Shown piece after piece: positions 45,945 to 54,149 of a DNA stretch of 64,000 nucleotides. Under the pieces are notes generated by a model, which saw only the letters and a list, made by a program, of their open reading frames with translations, had not been told where the DNA came from and did no database searches. This DNA is from Streptomyces mirabilis (GTDB lineage Bacteria; Actinomycetota; Actinomycetes; Streptomycetales; Streptomycetaceae). The DNA is taken from assembly GCF_039503195.1 (NCBI RefSeq), contig NZ_JBCJKP010000001.1, positions 6,572,001-6,636,000 of the forward strand, read 5' to 3'. The stretch's first letter is position 1; the number at the start of each line of letters is the position of its first letter. The position numbers and the translations under genes were made by a program.

Positions 45945-46010
45945 CGGGGAGTCTCACGTCCTGACGGGGAGTCTCACGTCCTGACGGGGAGCCTCACGCC
46001 CTGGCGGGGG
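45941..46010. repeat. 20-bp tandem repeat, three and a half copies
   Basis: Units CTGACGGGGAGTCTCACGTC at 45941-45960, 45961-45980 and 45981-46000 (two changes in the last), plus a partial copy to 46010. The first unit contains the stop of the small membrane gene. Confidence 0.85.
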
Positions 46011-46059
46011 CTTCGGCGCCACGACCCGTGCCCGCCTCGGCCGGGGGCCGGGCGCCTCG

Positions 46060-46065
46060 TAGGGT
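46060..46065 (+). promoter_or_regulatory. -10 box of a probable leaderless mshB transcript
   Basis: TAGGGT ends 7 nt before the mshB ATG. No Shine-Dalgarno sequence is seen. Confidence 0.4.
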
Positions 46066-46072
46066 GGGTTCC

Positions 46073-47017
46073 ATGACGGAACTGCCCGACCGGCGTCTGC
46101 TCCTGGTGCACGCGCACCCGGACGACGAGTCGATCAACAATGGCGCGACCATGGCCAGGTACACGGCCGAGGGCGCCCATGTGACGCTGGTGACCTGCAC
46201 CCTCGGCGAGGAGGGCGAGGTCATCCCGCCCGAGCTGGCGCATCTCGCGCCCGACCGCGAGGGCGGGCTCGGCCCGCACCGGATCGGTGAGCTGGCCGCC
46301 GCCATGAAGGAGCTCGGGGTCACCGACCACCGCTTCCTCGGCGGTCCCGGGCGCTTCGGCGACTCCGGGATGATGGGCCTGGAGCAGAACCACCGCGCGG
46401 GCGCCTTCTGGTCCGCCGACGTCGACGAGGCCGCGGAGTACCTGGTCGAGGTGATCCGCGAGGTCCGTCCCCAGGTGCTCGTCACCTACGACCCCGACGG
46501 GGGCTACGGACACCCGGACCACATCCAGGCCCACCGCGTCGCCGTGCGCGCCGTCGAACGGGCCGCGGACCCCGCCGCCCGCCCCGACCTCGGCGCACCC
46601 TGGGAGATCACCAAGGTCTACTGGAACCGCGCCCCGCGCTCCGTCGTCGAGGAGGGCTTCCGGCAGCTGCGCGAGGCCCTGCCCGGACTGCCCTTCGAGC
46701 ACTCCGCCGCCGTGGCCGACGTACCCGGCGTGGTCGACGACACGGTGGTCACCACCGCGATCGACGGGACCGCGTACGCCGCCGCGAAGGCCGCCGCCAT
46801 GCGGGCGCACGCCACCCAGATCGAGGTGGCCGAACCCTGGTTCGCGCTGTCGAACGCACTCGCGCAACCGCTGTTCACCACCGAGTACTACGAGTTGGTG
46901 CGCGGGGAGCGCGCGGGACCCGGTCGTGAGACCGACCTCTTCGCGGGGATCGAACAGGGTTCCACGGGGATCGAGCAGAGATCCACGGGGAGCGAGCAGG
47001 GAAGGGCGGACGCGTGA
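46073..47017 (+). CDS. mshB: Mycothiol biosynthesis deacetylase MshB
   Basis: 314 residues. MshB is the Zn-dependent deacetylase that turns GlcNAc-inositol into GlcN-inositol in mycothiol synthesis. The zinc motif AHPDDE (H15, D18) is in the first strand, with the third ligand in [13 protein letters not shown]. Other family blocks are [10 protein letters not shown] and the C-terminal ATQIEV..WFALSN. The last 24 residues ([20 protein letters not shown]) are encoded by three 21-bp tandem repeats and are not part of the usual fold. The next gene starts at an overlapping GTG. Confidence 0.93.
   Translation: MTELPDRRLLLVHAHPDDESINNGATMARYTAEGAHVTLVTCTLGEEGEVIPPELAHLAPDREGGLGPHRIGELAAAMKELGVTDHRFLGGPGRFGDSGMMGLEQNHRAGAFWSADVDEAAEYLVEVIREVRPQVLVTYDPDGGYGHPDHIQAHRVAVRAVERAADPAARPDLGAPWEITKVYWNRAPRSVVEEGFRQLREALPGLPFEHSAAVADVPGVVDDTVVTTAIDGTAYAAAKAAAMRAHATQIEVAEPWFALSNALAQPLFTTEYYELVRGERAGPGRETDLFAGIEQGSTGIEQRSTGSEQGRADA
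46945..47007 (+). repeat. 21-bp in-frame tandem repeat at the end of mshB
   Basis: Three units at 46945-46965, 46966-46986 and 46987-47007. Because 21 is a multiple of three, copy-number change only lengthens or shortens the protein tail. Confidence 0.8.
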
Positions 47018-47436
47018 TGAGCATGTCGGGACAGCGGGGGAGTTCGCTCGCCCAGCCGTTGCCGCGGCCCTCGGCCGGGCGGATCGCTGCCCACCTGGGC
47101 CTCTTCCTGTTCGGCGCGGTGGTCGGGGCCGCCGGAACGCTGGTGCAAGCCGCCTGGTTCCCGGGCGGGTTGCTGCTCGCCCTGGCCGGCGCGGCCGGGC
47201 TCTTCCTGGGCGGATCGCGGGCGACCGGCTCCCGGGCCGGCGCCGTCGCGCCCGCCGCGGGCTGGATGATCGCGGTCGTCCTGCTCACCTCCACCCGCCC
47301 GGAAGGGGACTTCTTCTTCGGCGCGGGATTCGGTTCCTACCTCTTCCTGCTCGGCGGGATGGCCGTGGCTGTGATGTGCGCCACGCTTGGTCTGGGGCGG
47401 CAACCGCACGACTCCGTCGTCCGACTTGGGAAGTGA
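47014..47436 (+). CDS. DUF6113 family membrane protein
   Basis: 140 residues from the GTG that overlaps the mshB stop; ATG 47017 is equally possible. About four hydrophobic segments: [50 protein letters not shown] and [17 protein letters not shown]. The layout and location next to mshB fit DUF6113, whose function is unknown. Coupling to mshB suggests constant co-expression. Confidence 0.7.
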   Translation: MMSMSGQRGSSLAQPLPRPSAGRIAAHLGLFLFGAVVGAAGTLVQAAWFPGGLLLALAGAAGLFLGGSRATGSRAGAVAPAAGWMIAVVLLTSTRPEGDFFFGAGFGSYLFLLGGMAVAVMCATLGLGRQPHDSVVRLGK

Positions 47437-47596
47437 CGTCCCACTTCGCCGTACCGGACACGTGCGGGTCCCGTGCGAGTTTCCTGGGCGGGCGAGGTTT
47501 GCGCGCCGAATACGGCCAGTATGGTGGTGCGCGCCGCCGAGCTGCCCGAGATGAGGTCGAGTAAACGGGCGGCGGAGCCAACCGGGAGAACCTGCC

Positions 47597-49882
47597 TTGA
47601 GTCGTGAAACTGACAGTTCGTCCTCCGGGCCCAACGGGCGCGGTGGAGCCGCGTACCCGTCGGGGACGCCCCCCTACGGGACCCCCACGGCTTCCGAGAA
47701 CGGTGCCGACGCGGGCCGTTCGGCCACTGGCGCCCCGCCGGAGGAGCGCAAGACCGAGACCACGCTGACGACACGGATCCGGATCAACATCCCCGGATCG
47801 CGGCCCATCCCGCCGGTCGTCGTGCGCACACCGGTCGGGGACGCCGAGTCGCCCCCCGAGTCCGCCGGTTCCGCGGGAGCCCCCGCGGAGGCGCAGCGTG
47901 CCGTGAGTGCGCCCGTGGCAGCGGCCACGGCCACCGAGACCTCGGCCGAAGCCGCCGCCGCGGGCGGTGCTCCGGCCAGAGAGAAGACCAGCGACTGGTT
48001 CGCGCCCCGCAAGTCCGGTGCGCCGGGCGGCGGCCCGGGCGGCGGGTCCACCAACGGGGCCGGTCTGCCCGGCGGTTCGGGACCCACGGGACCCGCGGCG
48101 CCGCAGGGCGCGGGCGCGCCGGGCGGCAACGGCACCGGAGGTGCGCGTCCGGGTGCCCCCGGTGGCGCGAACGGTGCCGGTCCCCTGGGCGGCGCGGGCG
48201 GTGCCCGGCCCGGCGGGGCGAACGCGCCCCGCCCCGGAAACGGCGGTACGAACGGTGCCGGTCTGCCCGGCGCCACCGGCGCCGGACCCGTGGCCCCCGG
48301 TCACGGCGGCGGCACCGGTTCCTTCGACGTCTCCGCGGCGCTGGGCAACACGGCCTCGTTCCCGGCCATAGGAAGCGACGGCCCGGGGGGGCCCGGTGGT
48401 CCTGGCGGCCCGGGTGGCTCCGGAGGCCCGGGTGGCCCTGCAGGGCCCGGTGGCGAACCGCGCCGTGACGACCTCCCGTACTTCGCGGAGAACTTCTCGG
48501 GGAACGGCCGGGGCGGTCCCGCGGGCCCGACCGGCGGTCCGGTCACCGGCGACGGCCCGTTGGTGCCGCCGGTCGGCCCGGGCGCGGCTCCGGGCAGCCT
48601 GGCCGGTGGCCCCGGTGGCCCCGGTGGCCCCGGTGGCCCCGGCGGCCATGGCGTCCCCGGCGGGCACGGCGCGGGGTACCCCGGGGGCGGCCTCAGCGAC
48701 GACACCGCGATCCTCACCCCGCAGAAGCCCGCGCCCGATCCGGGCGGCCAGGGCTACGGCGGTCCGGTGGACAACGTCTCCGGGCACACCCTGACCAGTG
48801 GCATCCCCGTCGTGCCGCCGGCCCAGAACTCGCCGTTCGGGCCGGGCGCGCACTCCGACGGACCGCTGCCGCACACCCCGCCGAAGGCGCCCGAGCCGGC
48901 CCCGAAGCCCGCCGCCTCCTCGAAGAAGCCGGCGAAGAAGAAGGGCCGCAGCAAGCTGACGCTCCTGGTCGTCGGCGTGGTGTTCCTCGGCGGTGGCGTC
49001 TACGGCGCGGGGCTGCTGATGAACCGCTCGGACGTCCCCAAGGGCACCACGGTGCTCGGCGTCGACATCGGCGGCGGCACCCGCGACGAGGCCGTCAAGA
49101 AGCTCGACGACGCCTTCGGGGCCCGTATGAACAAGGCGCTCCAGCTGTCGGTGGACGGCACCACGGTCTCGCTCAAGCCGGACCAGGCCGGGCTCCAGTT
49201 CAACGCCCAGGACACGGTCCGCGCCGCGGCGGGCAGCGACTACAACCCGGTCTCCGTGATCGGCTCGCTGTTCGGTCAGCAGCGCGTCGTCGAGCCGGCG
49301 ATGCCCGTCGACGAGGAGAAGCTCCAGGCCGCCCTGGAGCGCACCGCGAGCGGCTCCGGTTCGGCGAGTGACGGCACCATCAAGTTCGAGTCCGGCAAGG
49401 CCGTCGCCGTGTACGGCAAGGCGGGCAAGGGCATCGACGTGGCGGCCTCGACCCAGGCCGTCGAGGACGCGTACCGCGCCCAGGTCGAGAGCGGCACCAC
49501 CACCCCGGTGAAGGTCGCCACCACGACCCGTCAGCCGACCGTCTCGAACGCCGAGGTCGATCGGATGATGAAGGAGTTCGCCGAGCCTGCGATGTCCGCC
49601 CGCGTCACCATTCAGACCGACGCGGCACACAGCATCCCGTTCGGCGCCCTGTCACTGCCGAAGATCCTCGGCTTCAAGGCCGTCAACGGCAAGCTCGTGG
49701 AGACGTACGACCTCACGGCGCTCAAGAAGGCGTACGGCGCCACCTTCGACGGCGTGCAGATCCAGACCGCGAGCGGGAAGCGCGCTGTCACGCCACAGGA
49801 CGTCGTCACCGCACTGGGCAAGGCCCTGCGCGGCAAGACGCCGGCGGAGCGCGTCGGGGTCATCGCCACCAAAGTGAGCTGA
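47597..49882 (+). CDS. Membrane protein with PG_binding_4/VanW-like repeats and collagen-like N-terminus
   Basis: 761 residues from a TTG with GGGAGA 7 nt upstream. Residues about 1-440 are Gly/Pro/Ala-rich, including collagen-like GGPGGPGGPGGSGGPGGPAG runs. A Lys-rich stretch precedes the single membrane helix (LTLLVVGVVFLGGGVYGAGL, about 455-475). The outside part has a PG_binding_4-type (YoaR-like) module: GTTVLGVDIGGGTRDEAVKK, VSLKPDQAGLQFNAQDTV, then a second half with VSNAEVDRMMKEFAEPAMSA. No VanW catalytic domain is seen. It probably contacts peptidoglycan outside and has a long disordered cytoplasmic arm. Confidence 0.8.
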   Translation: MSRETDSSSSGPNGRGGAAYPSGTPPYGTPTASENGADAGRSATGAPPEERKTETTLTTRIRINIPGSRPIPPVVVRTPVGDAESPPESAGSAGAPAEAQRAVSAPVAAATATETSAEAAAAGGAPAREKTSDWFAPRKSGAPGGGPGGGSTNGAGLPGGSGPTGPAAPQGAGAPGGNGTGGARPGAPGGANGAGPLGGAGGARPGGANAPRPGNGGTNGAGLPGATGAGPVAPGHGGGTGSFDVSAALGNTASFPAIGSDGPGGPGGPGGPGGSGGPGGPAGPGGEPRRDDLPYFAENFSGNGRGGPAGPTGGPVTGDGPLVPPVGPGAAPGSLAGGPGGPGGPGGPGGHGVPGGHGAGYPGGGLSDDTAILTPQKPAPDPGGQGYGGPVDNVSGHTLTSGIPVVPPAQNSPFGPGAHSDGPLPHTPPKAPEPAPKPAASSKKPAKKKGRSKLTLLVVGVVFLGGGVYGAGLLMNRSDVPKGTTVLGVDIGGGTRDEAVKKLDDAFGARMNKALQLSVDGTTVSLKPDQAGLQFNAQDTVRAAAGSDYNPVSVIGSLFGQQRVVEPAMPVDEEKLQAALERTASGSGSASDGTIKFESGKAVAVYGKAGKGIDVAASTQAVEDAYRAQVESGTTTPVKVATTTRQPTVSNAEVDRMMKEFAEPAMSARVTIQTDAAHSIPFGALSLPKILGFKAVNGKLVETYDLTALKKAYGATFDGVQIQTASGKRAVTPQDVVTALGKALRGKTPAERVGVIATKVS

Positions 49883-49901
49883 CCCCTGGTCGTCCGGATG
49901 A

Positions 49902-49936
49902 ACGGAGCCCCTGCCCGCACCGGGCAGGGGCTCCGT
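49902..49936. terminator. Terminator after the PG_binding_4 gene
   Basis: A perfect 16-bp stem (49902-49917 with 49921-49936) with a 3-nt loop. Confidence 0.9.
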
Positions 49937-49952
49937 CGTCGCAGGGCGCACG

Positions 49953-49987
49953 CGTGGAGGCCCGTCCTGGGAGGACGGGCCTCCACG
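49953..49987. terminator. Second terminator, for the minus-strand secreted protein gene
   Basis: A perfect 15-bp stem (49953-49967 with 49973-49987) with a 5-nt loop, 13 nt past the end of the minus-strand gene. Confidence 0.88.
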
Positions 49988-49999
49988 GGCTTCACGAGG

Positions 50000-50328
50000 T
50001 CACGGACGCGTGATGCAGTACAGGGCTATGTAGCCCTTGACGCCCTGGTAGTTGATCGCGATCCAGAAGTATCCGTCGGTGTGGCCGCAGGCGGTGTAGG
50101 TGCCCCCCTCCGAGGCCCCGCCGCAGTCTGCCCCGCGCCCTTGGGGAAGAGCCCGAGGGCGGTCGAGCTGGTCGACTTCGACTGCCGGATCCGTACGCTC
50201 TCCTTGGCGTGGCAGTTGATGTCCTGGACCGAGACCGTGTCCGACGGCGCCGCCTGCGCCGGGGCGGCGAAGGCGAGGCCGGCGACGGCGGCCATGGCGG
50301 TGGCGGCGCCGGCAAGAAGTGTGCGCAT
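50000..50328 (-). CDS. Small secreted SH3-like protein, frameshifted
   Basis: The ATG at 50326-50328, preceded by GGGGGAA, begins a clear signal peptide (MRTLLAGAATAMAAVAGLAF, ending APAQA). The mature part reads SVQDINCHAKESVRIRQSKS. The frame breaks in the C run 50131-50134. One added base continues it as GADCGGASEGGTYTACGHTD, GYFWIAINYQGVKGYIALYC and TRP, total 109 residues. Four or more cysteines and the VRIR...GYI layout suggest a bacterial SH3-like cell-wall or ligand-binding domain. It stands alone between terminators and the ABC operon. Confidence 0.75.
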
Positions 50329-50495
50329 CACAGTTTCCCCCTTGTGGTGGTGGTGCCTGGCGGGTCAAGCCGAGCGGCGATCAAACTACCTATCTTGGCA
50401 CGTGCATGCCACCAAATTGCCGGCATGTGCCTACGCGCTCCACGCGCACCGAGGCCGCCACCGTGCCGAAGGGTTCGACCAGCACCAGGCACGAC

Positions 50496-50509
50496 ATGAC
50501 ATCTGTCAT
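50496..50509 (+). promoter_or_regulatory. Palindrome upstream of the ABC/two-component operon
   Basis: ATGACA-TC-TGTCAT, a perfect 6-bp inverted repeat with a 2-nt centre, 60 nt before the ATG. It is a candidate binding site for the response regulator encoded at the end of the operon. Confidence 0.5.
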
Positions 50510-50569
50510 CCGGCAGTCAGGACCGCCGACACTGCCGCGCACCCGGCCCGCGCGGCCACGATGGTCCCC

Positions 50570-51496
50570 ATGACGACAACAGCGGCGCCCGCCACCACCC
50601 CGGTGGTCGGGTTCGATCAGGTGAGCAAGAGCTACGGGAACGTACGGGCCGTCGACGGGCTGACGCTCGACCTGCACCCGGGCGAGACCGTCGCCCTGCT
50701 GGGTCCCAACGGGGCCGGCAAGTCGACCACGCTGGACCTGCTCCTCGGCCTCAAGCACGCCGACACCGGCGCGGTCCGGGTGTTCGGCGCGAGCCCTCGC
50801 GAGGCGATCGTCGGCGGCCGGGTGGGCGCCATGCTGCAGAGCGGCGGCCTGATGGACGAGGTGACGGTCGGCGAGCTGGTGAAGCTGGCCTGCGATCTGC
50901 ACCCGAAGCCGTACAAGGTCAGTGACGTGCTGGCCCGCGCGGGCATCTCGCAGATAGCCGACCGCAAGGTCAACAAGCTCTCCGGCGGCCAGGAACAGCG
51001 CGTCCGCTTCGCGCTCGCCACCGCCGGCGCCAACGACCTGATCGTCCTGGACGAGCCCACCACCGGCATGGACGTCTCCGCCCGCCAGGCCTTCTGGGCC
51101 ACCATGCGCGAGCAGGCCGACCAGGGCAGGACCGTCCTGTTCGCCACGCACTACCTGGAGGAGGCCGACGCCATCGCGGACCGCGTCCTCGTGCTGCACC
51201 GGGGCCGCCTGCTGGCGGACGGCACCGCCGCCGAGATCAAGGCGAAGGCCGGCGCCCGGCGTATCGCCTTCGACCTGGAAGGCCCCATCGACGAGGCCCC
51301 GTTGGGCGCCCTGCCCTTCCTGACCTCGATCGACGTCTCCGGGCACACCGTCCGCATCCAGTCCTCCGACGCCGACGCGACCGTACACGCGCTGTACGGG
51401 CTCGGCCTCTACCCGCGCAATCTCGAAGTCGCCGGGCTCGGGCTCGAGCAGGCCTTCGTCGCCATCACGGCCGCCGAGGAGGCGAAGTCGCAGTGA
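50570..51496 (+). CDS. ABC transporter ATP-binding protein
   Basis: 308 residues from the ATG at 50570; an in-frame ATG at 50561 is possible. Walker A LLGPNGAGKST, Q-loop GAMLQSGGLMDEVTVGEL, signature LSGGQEQRVRFAL and Walker B LIVLDEPTTGMD are all present, with the H-loop ATHYLEE. It is of the drug/lipid exporter (DrrA/NodI-like) class. It couples with the permease encoded next, whose start overlaps its stop. The genes for a sensor kinase and regulator follow in the same transcript, a common arrangement for exporters induced by membrane stress. Confidence 0.92.
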   Translation: MTTTAAPATTPVVGFDQVSKSYGNVRAVDGLTLDLHPGETVALLGPNGAGKSTTLDLLLGLKHADTGAVRVFGASPREAIVGGRVGAMLQSGGLMDEVTVGELVKLACDLHPKPYKVSDVLARAGISQIADRKVNKLSGGQEQRVRFALATAGANDLIVLDEPTTGMDVSARQAFWATMREQADQGRTVLFATHYLEEADAIADRVLVLHRGRLLADGTAAEIKAKAGARRIAFDLEGPIDEAPLGALPFLTSIDVSGHTVRIQSSDADATVHALYGLGLYPRNLEVAGLGLEQAFVAITAAEEAKSQ

Positions 51497-52233
51497 ACAG
51501 CCTCATCAAGCTCGAGATCACCCGCGCCCTGCGCAACAAGAAGTTCCTGTTCTTCTCGGTGGTCTACCCCTCGGCCCTGTTCCTGCTGATCGCGGGCAGC
51601 GCCGACAGCACCACCAAGGTGGACGGCACCGGGCTCACCCTGCCGACCTTCTTCATGGTCTCCATGGCCTCCTTCGGCGCCCTGACCGCGGTCCTGATGG
51701 GTAACAGCGAGCGCATCGCGAAGGAGCGCGAGAGCGGCTGGGTACGGCAGCTCAGGCTCACCACCCTGCCGGGCCGCGGCTATGTCCTGGCGAAGACCGC
51801 CAGCGCCGCCGTGATCAGCCTGCCGTCGATCGTGGTCGTCTTCGCGGTCGCCGCCGCCGTGAAGCACGTACGGCTGGACGCCTGGCAGTGGCTCGCGCTC
51901 ACCGGCGCGATCTGGGCCGGCAGCCTTGTCTTCGCCGCGCTCGGCGTGGCCATCGGCTATCTCGCGAGCGGCGACGCGGTCCGCCCGATCACGATGATCC
52001 TGTACTTCGGGCTCTCGGTGCTCGGCGGCCTGTGGATGCCCACGACCACCTTTCCCGACTGGCTCCAGAAGATCGCGTCCTGGCTGCCCACGCACGCGTA
52101 CGCTGCCCTCGGGCGATCCATCGAACTGGGCGACGCCCCGCACGCGAAGGACCTCGCCATCCTCGCTGTCTCCTTCCTCCTCTTCGCGGGCGGCGCGGCA
52201 TGGCTGTACCGGAAGGACACGCTGAAGGCGTGA
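51493..52233 (+). CDS. ABC-2 type transporter permease
   Basis: 246 residues with six membrane segments (FFSVVYPSALFLLIAGS, FFMVSMASFGALTAVLMG, AAVISLPSIVVVFAVAAAV, LTGAIWAGSLVFAALGVAIG, ILYFGLSVLGGLWMPTTTF, LAILAVSFLLFAGGAAW). The cytoplasmic loop ERIAKERESGWVRQLRLT is typical of ABC-2 permeases. Start GTG overlaps the ATPase stop, and its own stop overlaps the kinase start. Confidence 0.9.
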   Translation: MNSLIKLEITRALRNKKFLFFSVVYPSALFLLIAGSADSTTKVDGTGLTLPTFFMVSMASFGALTAVLMGNSERIAKERESGWVRQLRLTTLPGRGYVLAKTASAAVISLPSIVVVFAVAAAVKHVRLDAWQWLALTGAIWAGSLVFAALGVAIGYLASGDAVRPITMILYFGLSVLGGLWMPTTTFPDWLQKIASWLPTHAYAALGRSIELGDAPHAKDLAILAVSFLLFAGGAAWLYRKDTLKA

Positions 52234-53405
52234 GCAGCACCGGCATCGGGCAACGCCCGCAGAATCGCAGGCAGAAGATGGTCAAGGCCATCTGGACCGG
52301 CATCTGGCTCGTCTATCTGAGCGCGCCCGTCAGCGACTTGGTGCACGGCGGGCACAGCACCGGTGTCGTCGTACTCGGCTGGTTCGGCCTGGTGGCCTTC
52401 GTCGGGTGGTACGCGGCGCTGGTCTTCCGCACCGGCCGCGGCGAGACGACCCCCTTCGTGTTCGTCTCGCTCGGGCTCCTCGCGGCCGAGGCCGCCCTGC
52501 TCTCCTTCACCCTGGGGCGGGAGTGGCTCGTCCTGTTCGTGTACGTCTCGATCGCGTCCGGCGCGGTGCTTCCGCTCCGGATGGCGCGCTGGGCCATCCC
52601 GGCCGTCTCCGCCGTGCTGACGGGGATCGCCCTGACCGTGTCGGGCGGCAAGGCGTATCTGGCGGGGCTGCTCATCCCGGCCTTCCTCGGCGGGTTCGCC
52701 ATGACCGGCGTCCGCGAACTGATCCGCACGACGATCGCGCTGCGCGAGGCCCGTGCGACGGTCGCCCAACTGGCCGCGAACGAGGAGCGCCTGCGCCTGG
52801 CCCGCGATCTGCACGACCTGCTGGGCCACTCGCTCTCCCTGATCACCCTCAAGAGCGAGCTGGCCGGCCGGATGCTCCCCGACCACCCGGAGAAGGCGGC
52901 CCAGCAGGTCGCCGACATCGAGCAGGTCAGCCGACAGGCCCTCGTCGACGTGCGCGAGGCGGTCACCGGCTACCGGCGCCCCCGGCTGTCCGGCGAACTC
53001 GCGGGCGCGCAGGTCGCGTTGACGGCGGCGGGCGTCACCGCGGACCTGCCCGCCGAGCCGGACCTCACCGACGTCGCCGAGGAGAATGAGTCCGCGCTCG
53101 CCTGGGCCCTGCGGGAAGCGGTCACCAATGTCGTACGGCACAGCGGAGCCCGGCGCTGCACCGTGGAGCTCGTCCGCCGCCAGACGCTGGACGGCCCGAT
53201 GCTCGAACTGAGCGTGGAGGACGACGGTTCGGGCGGCTCGGGCCATGGTCCCGGCAATGGTCTGACGGGCCTGACCGAGCGGCTGGAGAAGGCGGGCGGA
53301 GCCCTGGAGGCGGGCCGGGTGCGGCACGGCTTCCGACTGGTCGCACGGGTACCGGCGCAGGCCCCCTTCGAGGCCGCCGATCACCCCGTAGGATCCGGTG
53401 CATGA
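52230..53405 (+). CDS. Sensor histidine kinase, DesK/NarX-like (HisKA_3)
   Basis: 391 residues. Five or six hydrophobic segments fill residues about 20-165 with almost no outside loop, so the signal is probably sensed in the membrane. The HisKA_3 box is RLARDLHDLLGHSLSLITLK with the phosphorylated H195. The ATPase domain has the N-box REAVTNVVRHSGA and the G-box GNGLTGLTERLEKAGG. The GTG start overlaps the permease stop and its TGA overlaps the regulator ATG, so kinase, regulator and exporter are made together. Confidence 0.92.
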   Translation: MSSTGIGQRPQNRRQKMVKAIWTGIWLVYLSAPVSDLVHGGHSTGVVVLGWFGLVAFVGWYAALVFRTGRGETTPFVFVSLGLLAAEAALLSFTLGREWLVLFVYVSIASGAVLPLRMARWAIPAVSAVLTGIALTVSGGKAYLAGLLIPAFLGGFAMTGVRELIRTTIALREARATVAQLAANEERLRLARDLHDLLGHSLSLITLKSELAGRMLPDHPEKAAQQVADIEQVSRQALVDVREAVTGYRRPRLSGELAGAQVALTAAGVTADLPAEPDLTDVAEENESALAWALREAVTNVVRHSGARRCTVELVRRQTLDGPMLELSVEDDGSGGSGHGPGNGLTGLTERLEKAGGALEAGRVRHGFRLVARVPAQAPFEAADHPVGSGA

Positions 53406-54016
53406 GCCGCACGATCAAGGTCCTGCTCGCCGAGGACCAGTCGATGGTCCGCGAGGCGCTGGCCGCGTTGCTGGGCCTGGAGCCCGACATCGAGGTGGTC
53501 GCCCAGGTGGCGCGCGGCGACGAGGTGCTGGCCGCGGCCCGCGCCCACGACGTGGATGTGGCGCTCCTCGACATCGAGATGCCGGGCAAGACGGGCATCG
53601 AGGCGGCGGCCGAGGTCCACAAGGAACTCCCCGGCATCAAACTGCTCATCCTCACGACCTTCGGCCGCCCCGGCTATCTGCGCAGCGCCATGGAGTCCGG
53701 GGCCGACGCCTTCCTCGTCAAGGACGCCCCGGCCGCCCAACTCGCCGCGGCGGTCCGCAAGGTGCTCGCCGGTGAACGGGTCATCGACCCCACTCTCGCG
53801 GCCGCCGCCCTCGCCGAGGGCGCCAACCCCCTGACCGACCGCGAACGCGAGGTCCTCCGCGCGGCGGCCGACGGTTCCACCAACGCCGAACTGGCCACCA
53901 CCCTCCACCTCTCCCAGGGCACGGTCCGCAACTACCTCTCGACGGCGATCCAGAAACTGACGGCCCGCAATCGCGCGGAGGCGGTCCGGATAGCACGGGA
54001 AAAGGGCTGGCTGTAA
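53402..54016 (+). CDS. LuxR/NarL family response regulator
   Basis: 204 residues. The receiver domain has E11-D12 in the acidic pocket, phospho-acceptor D57 (ALLDIEMPG) and the conserved Lys in LVKDAPA. The LuxR-type helix-turn-helix occupies about residues 138-200 (LTDREREVLRAAADGSTNAE, TVRNYLSTAIQKL). It is DesR-like and very likely binds the palindrome at 50496. A short hairpin at 54034 ends the operon. Confidence 0.93.
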   Translation: MSRTIKVLLAEDQSMVREALAALLGLEPDIEVVAQVARGDEVLAAARAHDVDVALLDIEMPGKTGIEAAAEVHKELPGIKLLILTTFGRPGYLRSAMESGADAFLVKDAPAAQLAAAVRKVLAGERVIDPTLAAAALAEGANPLTDREREVLRAAADGSTNAELATTLHLSQGTVRNYLSTAIQKLTARNRAEAVRIAREKGWL

Positions 54017-54033
54017 AAATCCAGGGCAGGGAA

Positions 54034-54051
54034 GCGCCCCGCCAGGGGCGC
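54034..54051. terminator. Short terminator hairpin, dispersed-element type
   Basis: GCGCCCC (54034-54040) and GGGGCGC (54045-54051) with loop GCCA. The same hairpin is found at 57791, and a TTAA-loop variant at 63842. Confidence 0.6.
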
Positions 54052-54149
54052 GGGGCTGTGACATTAGGCGGCTCCGCCGCGTGGGCGCGCTCAGCCGAAC
54101 CGAACCCGCAGCCGCCCTGTGTCCAAAGTCGAGCGGCGCTTGGGCGAAC

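Noticed and set aside
45941..46010. Tandem repeats as a CRISPR array
   Set aside because: Units are contiguous with no unique spacers and there are no cas genes.
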